Assembly (NCBI RefSeq): GCF_900090295.1
Contig: NZ_LT607753.1
Location: 6,324,001-6,388,000, forward strand
Direction of reading: 5' to 3'
Length of the DNA: 64,000 nucleotides
Source of the DNA: Micromonospora coxensis
GTDB lineage: Bacteria; Actinomycetota; Actinomycetes; Mycobacteriales; Micromonosporaceae
The notes under the pieces were generated by a model, which made no database searches, was not told the origin of the DNA, and was given only the letters and a program-made list of their open reading frames with translations. Positions 41,533 to 55,500 of this stretch are shown here, piece after piece (within the stretch, counting starts at the first letter, position 1; every line of letters starts with the position of its first letter). The position numbers were made by a program, and so were the translations under genes.

Positions 41533-44500
41533 ATGAGCGACGACAAGCTGCGGTACTTCCTCAAGCGGGTGACCGCCGACCTGCACGACACCAGGCGCAA
41601 GCTGCAGACCGTCGAGGCGCGCGACGCCGAACCCCTCGCGATCGTCTCGATGAGCTGCCGGTTCCCCGGTGGTGTCCGGTCGCCGGAGGAGCTGTGGGAC
41701 CTCGTCGCCGACGGCCGCGACGCCCTCACCGAGTTCCCGGCCGACCGGGGCTGGGACCTGGAGTCGCTCTACGACCCGGACCCCAACAAGCCGGGCAAGA
41801 GCTACACCCGCGTCGGCGGGTTCCTCGACGACGCCGGGGCGTTCGACCCGACCCTGTTCGGCATCTCGCCGCGTGAGGCGCTGGCGATGGACCCGCAGCA
41901 GCGGCTGCTGCTGGAGACGTCCTGGGAGGCCGTCGAGCGGGCCGGCATCGACCCGCTGTCGCTGCGCGGCAGCTCCACCGGCGTCTTCGTCGGGCTGAGC
42001 ACCTCCAACTACGGCATGGGCCTGCCGCACGTGCCCGAGGGCGTCGACATGTACCTCGGCACCGGCAACACCACGAGCGTGGCGTCCGGGCGGATCTCGT
42101 TCACCCTCGGCCTCAACGGCCCGGCCGTCACCGTCGACACCGCGTGCTCGTCCTCGCTGGTGGCGCTGCACCTGGCGGTGACTGCGCTGCGTCGCGGCGA
42201 GTGCGACCTCGCGATCGCCGGTGGTGTCACCGTGATGGCCACCCCCGGCGTCTTCGTCGTCTTCTCCCGGCAGCGCGGCATGTCCGTCGACGGCCGGTGC
42301 AAGGCGTTCGCGGCCGGCGCGGACGGCACCGGCTGGGGCGAGGGCGGTGGCGTGCTCGTCGTCGAGCGGCTCGCCGACGCCGAACGCAACGGCCACCCGA
42401 TCCTCGCCGTCATCCGGGGCAGCGCCCTCAACCAGGACGGCGCGTCCAACGGGCTCACCGCCCCGAACGGCCCGTCGCAGCAGCGGGTCATCCGGCAGGC
42501 GCTGGCCAACGCCCGGCTCGGCACCGCCGACGTGGACATGGTCGAGGCGCACGGCACCGGCACCACCCTCGGCGACCCGATCGAGGCGCAGGCGCTGATC
42601 GCCACGTACGGGCAGGACCGGCCCGCCGACCGACCGCTCTGGCTCGGCTCGGTCAAGTCGAACATCGGCCACACGCAGAGCGCCGCCGGGGTCGCCGGTC
42701 TGGTCAAGATGGTGATGGCGCTGCGCAACGGGGTGATGCCGGAGACCCTGCACGTCGACGAGCCCTCCCCGCACGTGGACTGGACCGCGGGGGCGGTGTC
42801 GCTGCTCACCGAGACCCGGCCGTGGCCGGAGCTGGGGCGTCCCCGCCGTGGCGGCGTCTCCTCGTTCGGGGTCAGCGGCACCAACGCCCACGTGATCCTG
42901 GAGGAGTACCAGCCGCGCGCCGCCGCCCCGGAGACCGTCGACGGGGAGCAGGCCCCCGAGGCCGCCGCCGAGACCACCGGCCGGGCCGGCCTGGTCGACG
43001 CGGACGTGACGGTGTGGCCGGTGTCGGCGCGCGCGAAGGCCGCGCTCGCCCGGCAGGCCGAGCGGATCGCCCGGCACGTACGCGCGCACGGCGACGTCGA
43101 GCCGGCGGCGGTGGCGTGGTCGCTGGCCACCACCCGGTCCACGTTCGACCAGCGGGCGGCCGTGGTCGGGTCGAGCGTCGAGGAGCTGCTGGGCGGGCTG
43201 GACGCCCTGGCCGCCGGCATCCCGGCCGGCACCCTCGTCACCGGTACGGTCACCGGCTCGTCCGCCGGACCCGTCTTCGTCTTCCCGGGTCAGGGCGCCC
43301 AGTCGGCGCGGATGGCCGCCGGTCTGATCGGCCGGACCCCGGTGTTCGACGCGAAGCTCGCCGAGTGCCAGCAGGCCCTCGCCCCCTACCTCGACGTGGA
43401 TCTCGTGTCGGTGCTGACCGGCGACGACGAGTCGTGGCTGGAGCGCGTCGAGGTGGTGCAGCCCGTGCTGTGGGCCGTCGGCGTCGCCCTCGCCGCCGTC
43501 TGGCGGTCGGCCGGCGTCGCGCCGGACGCGGTGATCGGCCACTCCCAGGGCGAGATCGGCGCCGCCTGCGTGGCGGGGATCCTCACCCTCGACGACGCGG
43601 CGAGGACCGTGGCGCTGCGCTCGCGGGCCCTGGCGGTGCTGCGGGGCACCGGCACGATGGCCTCGATCGACCTGCCCGTCGACACGGTCACCGAGCGGCT
43701 GCCCGCCTTCGAGGGCGTCGGTGTCGCCGCCGTGAACGGTCCGTCCACGGTGGTGGTGTCGGGTCCGCCGCAGCCGGTGGCGGATCTGGTGGACGCCTGT
43801 CAGGCCGACGGTATCCGCGCGAGGTTGATCCCCGTCGACTACGCCTCCCACTCGGCGGCCGTGCAGGAGGTCGCCGAACAACTCCGCGCCGACCTGGCCG
43901 ACGTCGCCCCGCAGCCCGGCCACACCCGGCTCGTCTCCACGCTGACCGGTGACTGGGTCGACCCGGCCACCATGACGGCCGACTACTGGTACGACAACCT
44001 GCGCCGCACCGTGCAGTTCGACGCCGCCGTGCGTACCGCGATCGGCGCCGGGCACTCCACGTTCGTCGAGATCAGCCCGCACCCGGTGCTCACCATGCCG
44101 GTCACCGCGATCCTCGACGACGCCGGCGTCTCCGGGCACACCCTGGGCAGCCTGCGCCGGGGCGACGACGACGCCACCCGGCTGCTGACCAACCTGGCGA
44201 CCGCCCACACCATCGGTCTGCCCGTCGACCTCACCGCCGTGCTCGCCGCGACCGACACCGTGCCGCTGCCCACCTACGCCTTCGACCACCAGCGGTTCTG
44301 GCTGGACGGCAGCGGCGGCGTCGACCTGGAGACCCTGCTCCAGGCCGCGGCCGAACCCACCGACGCCTCCTTCTGGGCCGCCGTGGAACGCGGCGACCTG
44401 ACCGCCCTCGCCGAGACCCTCGCCACCGAGGACACCCCCGCCGACCGGGCCCTCGACGTGCTGGCCCCCGCCCTGCCGCTGCTCACCTCGTGGCGCCGGC

Positions 44501-46521
44501 AGCGCCGCCGGCAGTCCGACATCGACCGCTGGCGCTACCAGGACACCTGGAAGCCGCTGACCGGGGTGGCGAACCGGGGCATGAGCGGCACCTGGCTCGT
44601 GGTCATGCCGACCGGCGACATCGTCGAGCCCTGGCAGGACGCCGCCGTGGCCGCGATCACCGCCGCCGGCGCGAGCGTCGTCCCGGTGCCCGTCTCCACC
44701 ACCGACGCCGACCGTGACCTGCTCGGCAAGCTGCTGCGCGAAGCGGTCGCCACCGCGCCCGGCCACGGCGACGACGCCACCGAGGTGACCGGCGTGGTGT
44801 CCCTGCTCGCCTTCGACGAACTGGTCCACCCGCTGCACCCGTCCGTGCCCGGCGGCTTTGCCGCCACCGTCGCCCTCTTCCAGGCCCTCGGCGACGTCGG
44901 ACTGCATGCGCCGATGTGGAGCGTCACCTCCGGCGCCGCCTCCGTCGGCCGTACCGACCTGCTGCGCTCCCCGACCCAGGCGCTGGTCTGGGGCTTCGGC
45001 CGGGTCGCCGCGCTGGAGCACCCGCAGCGCTGGGGCGGCCTGGTCGACCTGCCCGAGGCCGTCGACGAGCGCTGCGCCGACCTGCTGGTCGCGGCCCTCA
45101 CCGCCGCCGGCGAGGAGGACCAGATCGCGGTACGCCCCGGCGGCCTGCTGGCCCGTCGGCTCACCCGGGTGCCGCTCGGCGACAGCCAGCCCGCACACCC
45201 GTGGGAGCCCTCCGGCACCGCGCTGGTCACCGGCGGCACCGGCGCGCTCGGCGGGCACGCCGCGCGCTGGCTGGCCCGCAGCGGGGTGGAGAACATCGTC
45301 ATCGCCAGCCGGCGCGGCATGGCCGCCCCGGGCGCGCAGCACCTCGTCGACGACCTCACCGCACTCGGCGCGCAGGCCACCGTCGTCGCCTGCGACGCCT
45401 CCGACCGCGACGCCCTGGCCGAGCTGATCGAGTCGATCCCCGCCGACCAGCCGCTCACCACGGTCGTGCACGCCTGCGCGGTGCTCGACGACGCCATGAT
45501 CAACGACATCCGGCTGGAGCAGATCGAACGGGTCCTCGCCGCCAAGGTCGACGTCGCGTACCACCTGCACGAGCTGACCCTCGACCTGGACCTGTCGGCG
45601 TTCGTCATGTTCTCGTCCTTCGCCGGCAGCGTGGCCAGCTCCGGCGTCGGCAACTACGCCCCCAGCAACGCCTTCCTCGACGCGCTCGCCCAGCACCGGC
45701 GCGGCCTCGGCCTGCCCGCCACCTCCATCGCCTGGGGCGCCTGGGCCGGCGGCGGCATGGCCGACGGGCCCCTCGGCGAGCTGCTGCACCGCCACGGTGT
45801 GCCCGAGATGGCCCCCGAGGCGGCGATCACCGCGCTGCACCAGGCGGTCGACCACGGCGAGGCGTTCCTCACCATCGCCGACATCGCCTGGGAGAGGTTC
45901 CACGTCGCCTTCACCGCCACCCGGCCCGGGCCGCTGATCAGCGACCTGCCCGACGTCCGCCGGCTGCGCGCCGAGGAACGGGTCGCCGCCCCCGACGCCG
46001 GGGACGGCCCCGACACGTTGCAGGAGCGGTTGGCCGGGCTACCCGCCGCCGAACGGCTCGCCGTGCTGCTCGGCCTGGTCCGCGGTCAGGTCGCCGCCGT
46101 GCTCAACTACCCGTCCGCCGAGTCGGTGGACGAGCACCGGGCCTTCCGGGAGCTGGGCTTCGACTCGGTCACCGCCGTCGAGCTGCGCAACCGGCTCGGC
46201 TCGGCCACCGGCGTGGCCCTGCCCGTCACCCTGGTCTTCGACTACCCGACCCCGACCACCCTGGCCGAGTACCTCTTCGCCGAGGTGGCCCACGACGACG
46301 TGGTCACGCCGACGGTCCTCCTCGACGACCTCGACCGGATCGCCGACAGCCTCGACGTGGTGGCCCGGGACGAGGCGGCGCGGGTGCGGGCCACCGTACG
46401 CCTGCAGGCGATGCTCTCCCGGCTCGGCCAGGACAGCGGCGGCGCCATCGGCCGGCACCTCGACGACGCCACCGACGACGAACTGTTCGCGATGGTGGAC
46501 AAGGACCTCGGCATCTCCTGA
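41533..46521 (+). CDS. Modular type I polyketide synthase PKS-5, single module (i)
   Basis: A 1662-residue one-module protein: N-terminal docking coiled coil ([17 protein letters not shown], 1-32), KS (33-460), methylmalonyl [12 protein letters not shown] element, KR, ACP and a C-terminal docking tail ending [13 protein letters not shown]. It performs one extension with ketoreduction, predicted to place the methyl at C8 and a hydroxyl at C9. The ATG at 41533 follows AGGTG by 7 bases. PKS-6 starts 46 bases downstream. The protein looks mosaic: its AT belongs to the homogenised family of five, while its KR-ACP half is closest to module e (same NYAPxN and GFDSV motifs). Confidence 0.98.
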   Translation: MSDDKLRYFLKRVTADLHDTRRKLQTVEARDAEPLAIVSMSCRFPGGVRSPEELWDLVADGRDALTEFPADRGWDLESLYDPDPNKPGKSYTRVGGFLDDAGAFDPTLFGISPREALAMDPQQRLLLETSWEAVERAGIDPLSLRGSSTGVFVGLSTSNYGMGLPHVPEGVDMYLGTGNTTSVASGRISFTLGLNGPAVTVDTACSSSLVALHLAVTALRRGECDLAIAGGVTVMATPGVFVVFSRQRGMSVDGRCKAFAAGADGTGWGEGGGVLVVERLADAERNGHPILAVIRGSALNQDGASNGLTAPNGPSQQRVIRQALANARLGTADVDMVEAHGTGTTLGDPIEAQALIATYGQDRPADRPLWLGSVKSNIGHTQSAAGVAGLVKMVMALRNGVMPETLHVDEPSPHVDWTAGAVSLLTETRPWPELGRPRRGGVSSFGVSGTNAHVILEEYQPRAAAPETVDGEQAPEAAAETTGRAGLVDADVTVWPVSARAKAALARQAERIARHVRAHGDVEPAAVAWSLATTRSTFDQRAAVVGSSVEELLGGLDALAAGIPAGTLVTGTVTGSSAGPVFVFPGQGAQSARMAAGLIGRTPVFDAKLAECQQALAPYLDVDLVSVLTGDDESWLERVEVVQPVLWAVGVALAAVWRSAGVAPDAVIGHSQGEIGAACVAGILTLDDAARTVALRSRALAVLRGTGTMASIDLPVDTVTERLPAFEGVGVAAVNGPSTVVVSGPPQPVADLVDACQADGIRARLIPVDYASHSAAVQEVAEQLRADLADVAPQPGHTRLVSTLTGDWVDPATMTADYWYDNLRRTVQFDAAVRTAIGAGHSTFVEISPHPVLTMPVTAILDDAGVSGHTLGSLRRGDDDATRLLTNLATAHTIGLPVDLTAVLAATDTVPLPTYAFDHQRFWLDGSGGVDLETLLQAAAEPTDASFWAAVERGDLTALAETLATEDTPADRALDVLAPALPLLTSWRRQRRRQSDIDRWRYQDTWKPLTGVANRGMSGTWLVVMPTGDIVEPWQDAAVAAITAAGASVVPVPVSTTDADRDLLGKLLREAVATAPGHGDDATEVTGVVSLLAFDELVHPLHPSVPGGFAATVALFQALGDVGLHAPMWSVTSGAASVGRTDLLRSPTQALVWGFGRVAALEHPQRWGGLVDLPEAVDERCADLLVAALTAAGEEDQIAVRPGGLLARRLTRVPLGDSQPAHPWEPSGTALVTGGTGALGGHAARWLARSGVENIVIASRRGMAAPGAQHLVDDLTALGAQATVVACDASDRDALAELIESIPADQPLTTVVHACAVLDDAMINDIRLEQIERVLAAKVDVAYHLHELTLDLDLSAFVMFSSFAGSVASSGVGNYAPSNAFLDALAQHRRGLGLPATSIAWGAWAGGGMADGPLGELLHRHGVPEMAPEAAITALHQAVDHGEAFLTIADIAWERFHVAFTATRPGPLISDLPDVRRLRAEERVAAPDAGDGPDTLQERLAGLPAAERLAVLLGLVRGQVAAVLNYPSAESVDEHRAFRELGFDSVTAVELRNRLGSATGVALPVTLVFDYPTPTTLAEYLFAEVAHDDVVTPTVLLDDLDRIADSLDVVARDEAARVRATVRLQAMLSRLGQDSGGAIGRHLDDATDDELFAMVDKDLGIS
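41629..46290 (+). other. PKS module i: KS-AT(methylmalonyl)-KR(B-type)-ACP
   Basis: Seen: KS Cys205; AT Ser671 in GHSQGE and YASH at residue 770; KR cofactor loop near 1234; HACAVLDD (B-type, with Cys-Ala where Ala-Gly is usual); Ser in FSSFAG and Tyr1375; ACP Ser1545 in GFDSV. Late KS lacks the DRDGHAP stretch shared by modules c, f, h and j, so the homogenised tract starts further downstream here. Confidence 0.9.
43264..44286 (+). repeat. Methylmalonyl AT repeat copy 4 (module i)
   Basis: 1023 bases and collinear, but the most diverged copy: it reads [16 protein letters not shown] in place of [16 protein letters not shown] and differs near its end ([11 protein letters not shown]). Confidence 0.9.
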
Positions 46522-46550
46522 CCCCGCTCCGGCTCTCACCCGTCCCTCCC

Positions 46551-46557
46551 GAGGAAG
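46551..46557 (+). promoter_or_regulatory. Ribosome binding site of PKS-6
   Basis: GAGGAAG lies 10 bases before the ATG at 46568, supporting this start. Confidence 0.65.
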
Positions 46558-46567
46558 CGGCACTCCG

Positions 46568-49500
46568 ATGGCCAATGAAGACAAGCTCCGCGACTACCTC
46601 AAGCGGGTCATGGCGGACCTCCACGACACCCGCCGCCGGCTCAGCGAGGCACAGTCCCAGGAACTGGAGCCGGTCGCGATCGTGGCGATGAGCTGCCGGC
46701 TGCCCGGCGGGGTACGCAACCCGGGCGACCTGTGGGAGCTGCTGCGCGACGGGCGGGACGCCGTCGCCCCGTTCCCCGACGACCGGGGCTGGGATTTGGA
46801 GCGGCTCTACCACCCCGACCCCGACCACCCCGGCACCTCGTACGCCCGCGAGGGCGGGTTCGTCGACGGGGCCGGCGACTTCGACCCGGCGTTCTTCGGC
46901 ATCTCGCCCCGCGAGGCGCTGACCATGGACCCGCAGCAGCGGCTGCTGCTGGAGACGTCCTGGGAGGCCGTCGAGGCGGCCGGCATCGATCCGTCGTCCC
47001 TGCGCGGCAGCCGCACCGGGGTGTTCGTCGGCACCAACGGGCAGGACTACGGCACCCTGCTGATGATGTCCCCGGACGGCGACGAGGGACACTCGATGAC
47101 CGGCGGCGCGGCGGCCGTCGCGTCGGGCCGGGTGTCGTACACCCTCGGGCTGGAGGGGCCGGCGGTCTCCATCGACACCGCCTGCTCGTCGTCGCTGGTG
47201 GCGCTGCACCTGGCGGTGCAGGCGCTGCGGGCGGGGGAGTGCGAGCTGGCCCTGGCCGGCGGGGTGACGGTGATGGCCACCCCCGGGCTGTACATCGGGT
47301 CGAGCCGGCAGCGGGCCCTCTCGCCGGACGGGCGGTGCCGGTCGTTCGCCGCCGCCGCCGACGGCGCCGGGTTCTCCGAGGGCGTCGGCTGGCTGCTCGT
47401 CGAGCGGCTCTCCGACGCCCGCCGCAACGGCCACCCGGTCCTGGCCGTGGTACGCGGCTCCGCCGTCAACCAGGACGGCGCGTCCAACGGGCTCACCGCC
47501 CCGAACGGGCCGTCCCAGCGACGCGTCATCAGCCAGGCGCTCGCCTCGGCCCGGCTCTCCACCGTGGACGTGGACGTGGTGGAGGCGCACGGCACCGGCA
47601 CCACCCTCGGTGATCCGATCGAGGCGCAGGCGTTGCTGGCCACGTACGGGCAGGACCGCGACGGGCACGCGCCGCTGCTGCTCGGGTCGGTCAAGTCGAA
47701 CATCGGGCACGCGCAGGCCGCGGCGGGTGTCGCCGGTGTGATCAAGATGGTGCTCGCGATGCGGGAGGGTGTCGTCCCCGCGACGTTGCACGTGGACGCG
47801 CCGTCACCGCACATCGACTGGTCCGCCGGGGCGGTGGAACTGGCCACCGAGGCGCGGCCGTGGCCGGAGACGGGCCGCCCCCGGCGGGCCGCCGTCTCCT
47901 CCTTCGGCATCTCCGGCACCAACGCGCACGTCATCATCGAGCAGCCGACGGAGACCGACGACGCCCTCGCCGCGACGCGGTCCCCGGGGATGGTCGATGC
48001 GGCGGTGTCGGTGTGGCCGGTGTCGGCGCGGTCGAAGGCCGCGCTGGCCGGTCAGGCCGCCCGGCTGGCCGGGCACGTGCGCGGGCAGGCCGAGGGTGTG
48101 GATCCGGCTGCGGTCGGGTGGTCCCTGGCGACGACGCGGTCGGTGTTCGACCAGCGGGCGGTGGTGGTCGGGTCGAGCGTCGAGGAGCTGCTGTCCGGTC
48201 TGGACGCTGTGGCCTCCGGTCTGCCGGCGGGCAACGTGGTGTCCGGTGTCGCTGCGGCGCAGGGCACCGGCCCGGTGTTCGTGTTCCCGGGTCAGGGCGC
48301 GCAGTCGGCGCGGATGGCCGCCGGTCTGATCGGCCGGACGCCGGTGTTCGACGCGCGGCTGGCCGAGTGTCAGCAGGCCCTCGCTCCCTACGTCGACGTG
48401 GACCTCGTCTCGGTGCTCACCGGCGACGACGAGTCGTGGCTGGAGCGGGTCGAGGTGGTGCAGCCCGTGCTGTGGGCGGTCGGCATCGCTCTGGCGGCCG
48501 TGTGGCAGCACGTGGGTGTGACGCCGCAGGCGGTGATCGGGCACTCGCAGGGGGAAATCGGTGCGGCCTGTGTGGCCGGGATCCTCACCCTCGACGACGC
48601 GGCGAAGACCGTGGCGCTGCGGTCGCGGGCCCTGGCGGTGCTGCGCGGCACGGGCACGATGGCCTCGATCGACCTCGCTGCTGACGCCGTGACGGAGCGG
48701 CTGCCCGCCTTCGAGGGCGTCGGGATCGCCGCTGTGAACGGCCCGTCGACGGTGGTCGTCTCGGGTCCGCCGCAGCCGGTGGCCGCGCTGGTGGCCGCCT
48801 GTCAGGCCGACGGTATCCGCGCCCGCCTGATCCCGGTCGACTACGCCTCGCACTCCGCCGCTGTGCAGGAGGTCGCCGAACAACTCCGCGCAGACCTCGC
48901 CGACGTCACCCCGCAGCCCGGCCACGTTCGGCTCGTCTCCACCCTGACGGGGGAGTGGGTGGACCCGGCCACCATGACGGCCGACTACTGGTACGACAAC
49001 CTGCGTCAGACCGTGCAGTTCGACCCCGCCGTGCGTACCGCGATCGGCGCCGGGCACACCACGTTCGTCGAGATCAGCCCGCACCCGGTACTCACCATGC
49101 CGGTCACCGCGATCCTCGACGACACCGACACCCCCGGACACACCCTCGGCAGCCTCCGTCGCGGCGACGACGATGCGACCCGGCTACTGACCAACCTGGC
49201 CGCCGCCCACACCATCGGCCTACCCGTCGACCTCACCCGCGTCCTCACCCCCACCCGGACCGTCGACCTGCCCACCTACGCCTTCGACCACCACCGGTAC
49301 TGGCCCGCGCCGCCGCTGTTCCTCAGCCAGGGCGACGACGAGCCCGACATCGACCGGTGGCGCTACCGGATCACCTGGCCGGCCCTGCCCGACCTGCCGC
49401 TGAACGGGCTCGACGGAACCTGGCTGGTCCCGGTCCCCGCCGGGCTCACCGACGACCCGCTGGTCGCCGAGGTGCTCGACGCGCTCGGCAGCGTCGGCGC

Positions 49501-52500
49501 GGACGTCGTACCCGTCGAACTGGACCCGACCGGCGACCCGGCGGCCCTGGCCGACCCGCTGCGCGCCGCGCTCCCCGCCGACGGCGGACCCGTCACGGTG
49601 CTGTCCCTGCTCGGCCTGGACGAGCGGGCGCACCCCGAGCACCCGGCCACCTCGCGCGGCGTCACCGGGACCGTCCTGCTGGTGCAGGCGCTCGGCACGC
49701 TCGGCGTCGAAGCACCGCTGTGGTGCGTCACCCGCCGCGCCGTCGCCGTCGACGCCGGGGACCCGCCCCCGAACCCGGCCGCCGCCGCGGTCTGGGGCCT
49801 CGGCCGCGCGATCGCCCTGGAACACCCCGCCCGCTGGGGTGGCCTGGTCGACCTGCCCGACACCCTCGACCCGTGGACCGGCATGCGGCTCTGCGCGGCG
49901 CTCGGCGACACCGGCGGCGAGGACCAGCTCGCCGTCCGCGAGTCCGGCGTGCACGCCCGCCGGCTCACCCGGATCACCGACCCCGAGCCGCCCGCCGACG
50001 AGGGCGACGACGCCCGGTGGACGCGCGGCACCGTCGTGATCACCGGCGGCACCGGTGGCCTCGGCGGGCACCTGGCCCGCTGGGCGGCCCGTCGCGGCGC
50101 GGCGCACGTGCTGCTGGCCAGCCGGCGCGGCCCGGACGCCCCCGGCGCCGCCGAGCTGGAGACGGAACTGACCGACCTCGGCGCCCGGGTCACCGTGGCC
50201 CGCTGCGACGTCACCGACCGCGCCCAGGTCGCCGCGCTGCTCGCCGGAGCGCCCGACGACGCGCCGGTGACCGCCGTGCTGCACACCGCCGCCGTCCTCG
50301 ACGACGGCATCGTGGACACCGCCACCGCGCGACGCCTGCACACCGTCGCCGCCCCCAAGTGCGCCGCCGCCGTGCACCTGGACGAGCTGACCCGCGACCT
50401 CGACCTCGACGCCTTCGTGCTGTTCTCCTCGGTCGCCGGCACCACCGGCAACGCCGGCCAGGGCGCGTACGGGGCGGCCAACGCCTTCCTCGACGCCCTC
50501 GCCCAGCGCCGCCGGGCCGAGGGACTGCCGGCGCTCTCCGTGGCGTGGGGCGCGTGGCGCGGCGCCGGGCTGCCCGCCGACAACGAGCGCGCCCAGCAGC
50601 GGCTGCGCCGCGGCGGCATGGTCGGCATGGACCCGGAGCTGGCCGTCGAGGCCCTCGCCCGGGCGCTGCGCCGGGACGAGGCCAGCACGCTGATCGCCGA
50701 CATCGACTGGGCCCGCTTCGCCCCCGCGTTCACCCTGGTCCGGCCCAGCCCGCTGATCGCCGACCTGGCCGAGGTACGCGACGCCGCCCACCGGCTCGCC
50801 GAGGAGACCGCCGAGCGGGAGGCCGACACCTCGTCCGCGCTGGCCCGCCGACTCGCCGGGCTCTCCCCGGCGGAGCGCTCCGCGACGCTGCTCGAACTGG
50901 TCCGCCAGTGCGCGGCCACCGCGCTCGGCTACGGCGCGGCCGACGACGTCCCCGCCGACCGGCCGTTCCGTGACCTCGGGCTGGACTCGCTCACCGCCGT
51001 GGACATGCGCAACTTCCTGGCCACCGCCACCGACCTGCGGCTGCCGGCGACCCTCGCGTTCGACTACCCGAACCCGACGGTGCTCGCCGCGCACCTCGGG
51101 GAACTGCTCACCGGCGTCGCCCCGGACACCGTCGCCCCCGCCCCGGCCGTCACGGTCGACGACGAGCCGATCGCCATCGTCGCGATGAGCTGCCGGCTGC
51201 CCGGCGGCGCGGACAACCCGGAACAGCTGTGGCAACTGCTCGCCGCCGGTGGCGACGCGATCGGCGAGTTCCCCACCGACCGGGGCTGGGACCTCGACCG
51301 GCTCTTCGACGCCGACCCGGAACACGAGGGCACCAGCTACGCCCGCGAGGGCGGCTTCGTCACGTCGGTCGCCGACTTCGACCCCGGCTTCTTCGGCATC
51401 AGCCCCCGCGAGGCCCTGGCCATGGATCCGCAGCAGCGGCTGCTGCTGGAGGCGTCCTGGGAGGCGATCGAACGGGCCGGGATCGACCCGCAGGCGCTGC
51501 GCGGCAGCCCCACCGGGGTCTTCGTCGGCACCAACTACCAGGACTACCGCAACCTCATGTTCAGCGCCGAGGGCGCGGAGGGGCACCTGATGACCGGCAA
51601 CGCCGGCAGCGTGCTCTCCGGGCGGGTGTCGTACACGCTCGGGCTGGAGGGGCCCGCCGTGTCGGTGGACACCGCCTGCTCCTCGTCGCTGGTGGCCCTG
51701 CACTGGGCGTGCCAGGCGCTGCGCCGCGCGGAGTGCTCCCTCGCCCTCGTCGGCGGCGTCACCGTGATGTCCACCCCCGGGGTGTTCGTCGGCTTCAGCC
51801 GGCAGCGGGGACTGGCCCCGGACAGCCGGGTCAAGGCGTTCGCCTCCGCCGCCGACGGCACCAGCTGGGGCGAGGGTCTCGGCGTGCTGCTGGTCGAACG
51901 GCTCTCCGACGCCCGCCGCAACGGCCACCCCGTCCTCGCCGTGGTACGCGGCAGCGCGCTCAACCAGGACGGCGCGTCCAACGGGCTCACCGCCCCCAAC
52001 GGGCCCGCCCAGCAGCGGGTGATCCGGCAGGCGCTGGCCAACGCCGGCCTCACCGCCGCCGAGGTGGACGCCGTCGAGGCGCACGGCACCGGCACCCGGC
52101 TCGGCGACCCGATCGAGGCGCAGGCGCTGCTCGCCACGTACGGGCAGGACCGGGCGGACGGCGCGCCGCTGCTGCTCGGCTCGGTCAAGTCCAACATCGG
52201 CCACACCCAGGCCGCCGCCGGCGTCGCCGGGATCATCAAGATGGTCCTGGCCCTGCGCTACGGCTACCTCCCGCCGACCCTGCACGTCGACGAGCCGACC
52301 GACCAGGTGGACTGGAGCGTCGGCGCGGTCGAACTGCTCACCGAGGGCCGGCCCTGGCCGGTGACCGGGCGTCCCCGCCGGGCCGCCGTGTCGTCGTTCG
52401 GGATCAGCGGCACCAACGCGCACACCATCCTGGAACAGGCACCCGACGAGCCCGCCCCGGCCGCCCCGGCGGGGGACCCGGACCGGCTGCCGGTGGTGCC

Positions 52501-55500
52501 GGTGCTGCTGTCGGCGCGCACCGCCCCGGCGCTGGCCGCCCAGGCCGGCCCGTGGGCCGACCAGCTCACCGGGCCGGAGGCCGCGCCGATGGTCGACGTC
52601 GGCTGGTCCTCCGTGGTGTCCCGGGCCGCCCTGGAGCACCGCGCCGTCGTCCTGGCCACCGACCGCATCGCGCTGCGCACCGGGCTGCGCGCCCTCGGCG
52701 CGGGGGAGGACTCCCCGCTGGTGGTCACCGGCACGGTCGCCGCCCGGCCGAAGGTGGCGTACCTGTTCTCCGGGCAGGGCGCGCAGCGCGCCGGGATGGG
52801 CCGCGAGCTGGCCGCGACGTTCCCCACCTTCGCCGCCGCCCTCGACGAGGTCTGCGCCGCCCTCGACCCGCACCTGCCCCGTCCGCTGAAGCCGGTGCTC
52901 CTCGCCGAGCCCGGCACCGACGACGCCGCCCTGCTGGACCGCACCGAGTTCACCCAGCCGGCGATCTTCGCCGTCGAGATGGCGCTGTTCCGCCTGTTGC
53001 AGGCGTGGGGGGTACGCCCCGACGCCGTCGCCGGGCACTCCATCGGCGAGTTCGCCGCCGCCCACGCCGCCGGAGTGCTCTCCCTGGCCGACGCCGCCGA
53101 ACTGGTCGCCGCCCGGGGCCGGCTCATGCAGGCCCTGCCCGACGGCGGGGCGATGCTCGCCGTCGCCGCGACCGAGGCCGACGTGCTCGCCTCGCTCGGC
53201 GACCGCGCCGACCGGGTCTCCGTCGCCGCCGTCAACGGCCCGGCCGCCGTCGTGCTCTCCGGCGACGGCGACGCCGTCGAGGAACTGGCCGCCGAGTGGA
53301 CCGGCCGGGGGGTGCGGGTCCGGCGGCTGACCGTCAGCCACGCCTTCCACAGCCCGCTGATGGACCCGGTCCTCGACGACCTCGCCGCCGTGGCCGGCCG
53401 GCTCACGTACCGGGACCCGCAGGTGCCGATGGTCTCCACGGTCACCGGCGGGCCGGTCGACGCGGCCGACCTCGCCGCCCCGACCTACTGGGTCCGCCAC
53501 GCCCGCGACGCCGTGCGCTTCGCCGACGCCGTCGCGGCCCTGCGCGAGCAGGGCTGTACCGGGTACGTCGAGATCGGCCCGGACGGCGTGCTCACCGCCC
53601 TCGCCCAGGCCGTCCTCGCCGACGGTGCCCCGGCCGGCGCCCGGCCCCCACTGGTCGTGCCCACCCTGCGCCGGGAACGGCCCGAGCCGGCCACCCTGCT
53701 GCGCGCCGTCGCCGCCCTGCACACCCACGGCGTCAGCCCGGACTGGTCCGCCCTGTACGAGGGCACCGGCGCCCAGCGCGTCGACCTGCCCACGTACGTG
53801 TTCGACCGGCAGCGGTACTGGCCGGAGCCGCCGGCCTGGGCCACCCTGCCCGCCGACGACGACCGCACCGAGGTCGAGCGCCGGTTCTGGGCCGCCGTCG
53901 AGGCCGAGGACTTCGACTCCCTCGTACACGAGCTGGAGGTGGACCGGGACCAGCCGTTCGGCACGGTGCTGCCGGCGCTGTCGGCGTGGCGGCGGCGCGG
54001 CCGGGAACGGTCGCTGGTCGACGCCAGCCGGTACCGGGAGGTGTGGGAGCCGCTCGCCGCGACCCCGGCGGCACAGGAGCCCGGCCGCTGGCTGGTGCTG
54101 CTGCCCGCCGACCGGGCCGACGACCCGGACCTGGACTCCTGCACCTGGACCCTCGGCACGGACGTCGCCATCGTGCCGGTCGACACCGCCGCCGACCCCG
54201 ACGAGCTGGGTGGACAGCTCGCCGACGTGCTCGGCGACGCGCTCGACGCGGGCGACGGTCCACTGTCGATCCTGTCCTTCCTCGGCCTCGACGACGCCCC
54301 GCACGCCGAGCACCCGGCGCTGCCCCGCGGCCTCGCCGCGACCGTACGGCTGCTGCAGGAACTCACCGACCTCGACGCGGCGGCCCGACTGTGGTGCGTC
54401 ACCCAGGGCGCGGTCGGCGTCGACGGGGACGACGCCCCGGTCAACCCCCGGCAGGCGGCGCTCTGGGGCCTGGGCCGGGTGGCCGCCCTGGAGCAGCCCA
54501 CCCGCTGGGCCGGCCTGGTCGACCTGCCCGCCACCATCGAGAGCTGGACGGCGATGCGGCTCGGCGGGGTCGTCACCGGCGACGGCACGGAGGACCAGCT
54601 CGCCGTGCGGGAGTCCGGCGTGCTGGTCCGCCGGCTCGCCCCGGCGGTGACCGAGGGGGAGCCCGAGCCGTGGCGGCCGCGGGGCACGGTGCTGATCACC
54701 GGCGGGGCAGGGGCGCTCGGCGGACACGTGGCCCGCTGGGTGGCCGGTGCCGGCGCCGAGCGGGTGGTGCTCACCAGCCGGCGCGGCGCCGACACCCCCG
54801 GCGCGGCGCAGCTGCTGGCCGAGCTGACCGACCTCGGCGTGGACTGCCGCGTCGCCCGGTGCGACGCCGCCGACCGGGCCGCCATGACCGACCTGGTCGC
54901 CGAGCTGCGCCGGGAGGGCCCGCCGCTGCGCGCGGTGGTGCACGCCGCCGGGGTCAGCGAGGTCGTGCCGTTGGCCGAGACGACGCTGGAGGACCTGGCG
55001 TACGTCGTCGCCCCGAAGCTGCTCGGCGCGCAGCTGCTCGACGAACTGCTCGACGGCGTGGAGCTGGACGCGTTCGTGCTCTTCTCGTCGATCGCGGCGG
55101 TGTGGGGCAGCGGCGGGCAGGGCGCGTACGCCGCCGGCAACGCCTACCTGGACGCGTTCGCGCAGTGGCGGCGCGGCCGGGGCCTGCCGGCCACCTCGGT
55201 GGCCTGGGGGCCGTGGACCGAGTCGGGCATGTTCACCGACGGCGCGCCGGAGCAGCTGCGCCGCCGGGGCCTGCGGGTGATGCCGCCGGGCGTGGCGATG
55301 GCCGGGCTGCGGCACGCCCTCGCCGTCGGCGACACCTGCGTCACCGTCGCCGACGTCGACTGGGCGACCTTCCACCAGCTGTTCACCGCGCTGCGGCCCA
55401 GCCCGCTGCTGGCCGACCTGCCGGCCGTACGGGCGTTGACCGCTCCCGCCGCCGTGCCGCAGGCGTCCGCGTCGGCCGGCCGGGACCTGCTGGCCGGGCT

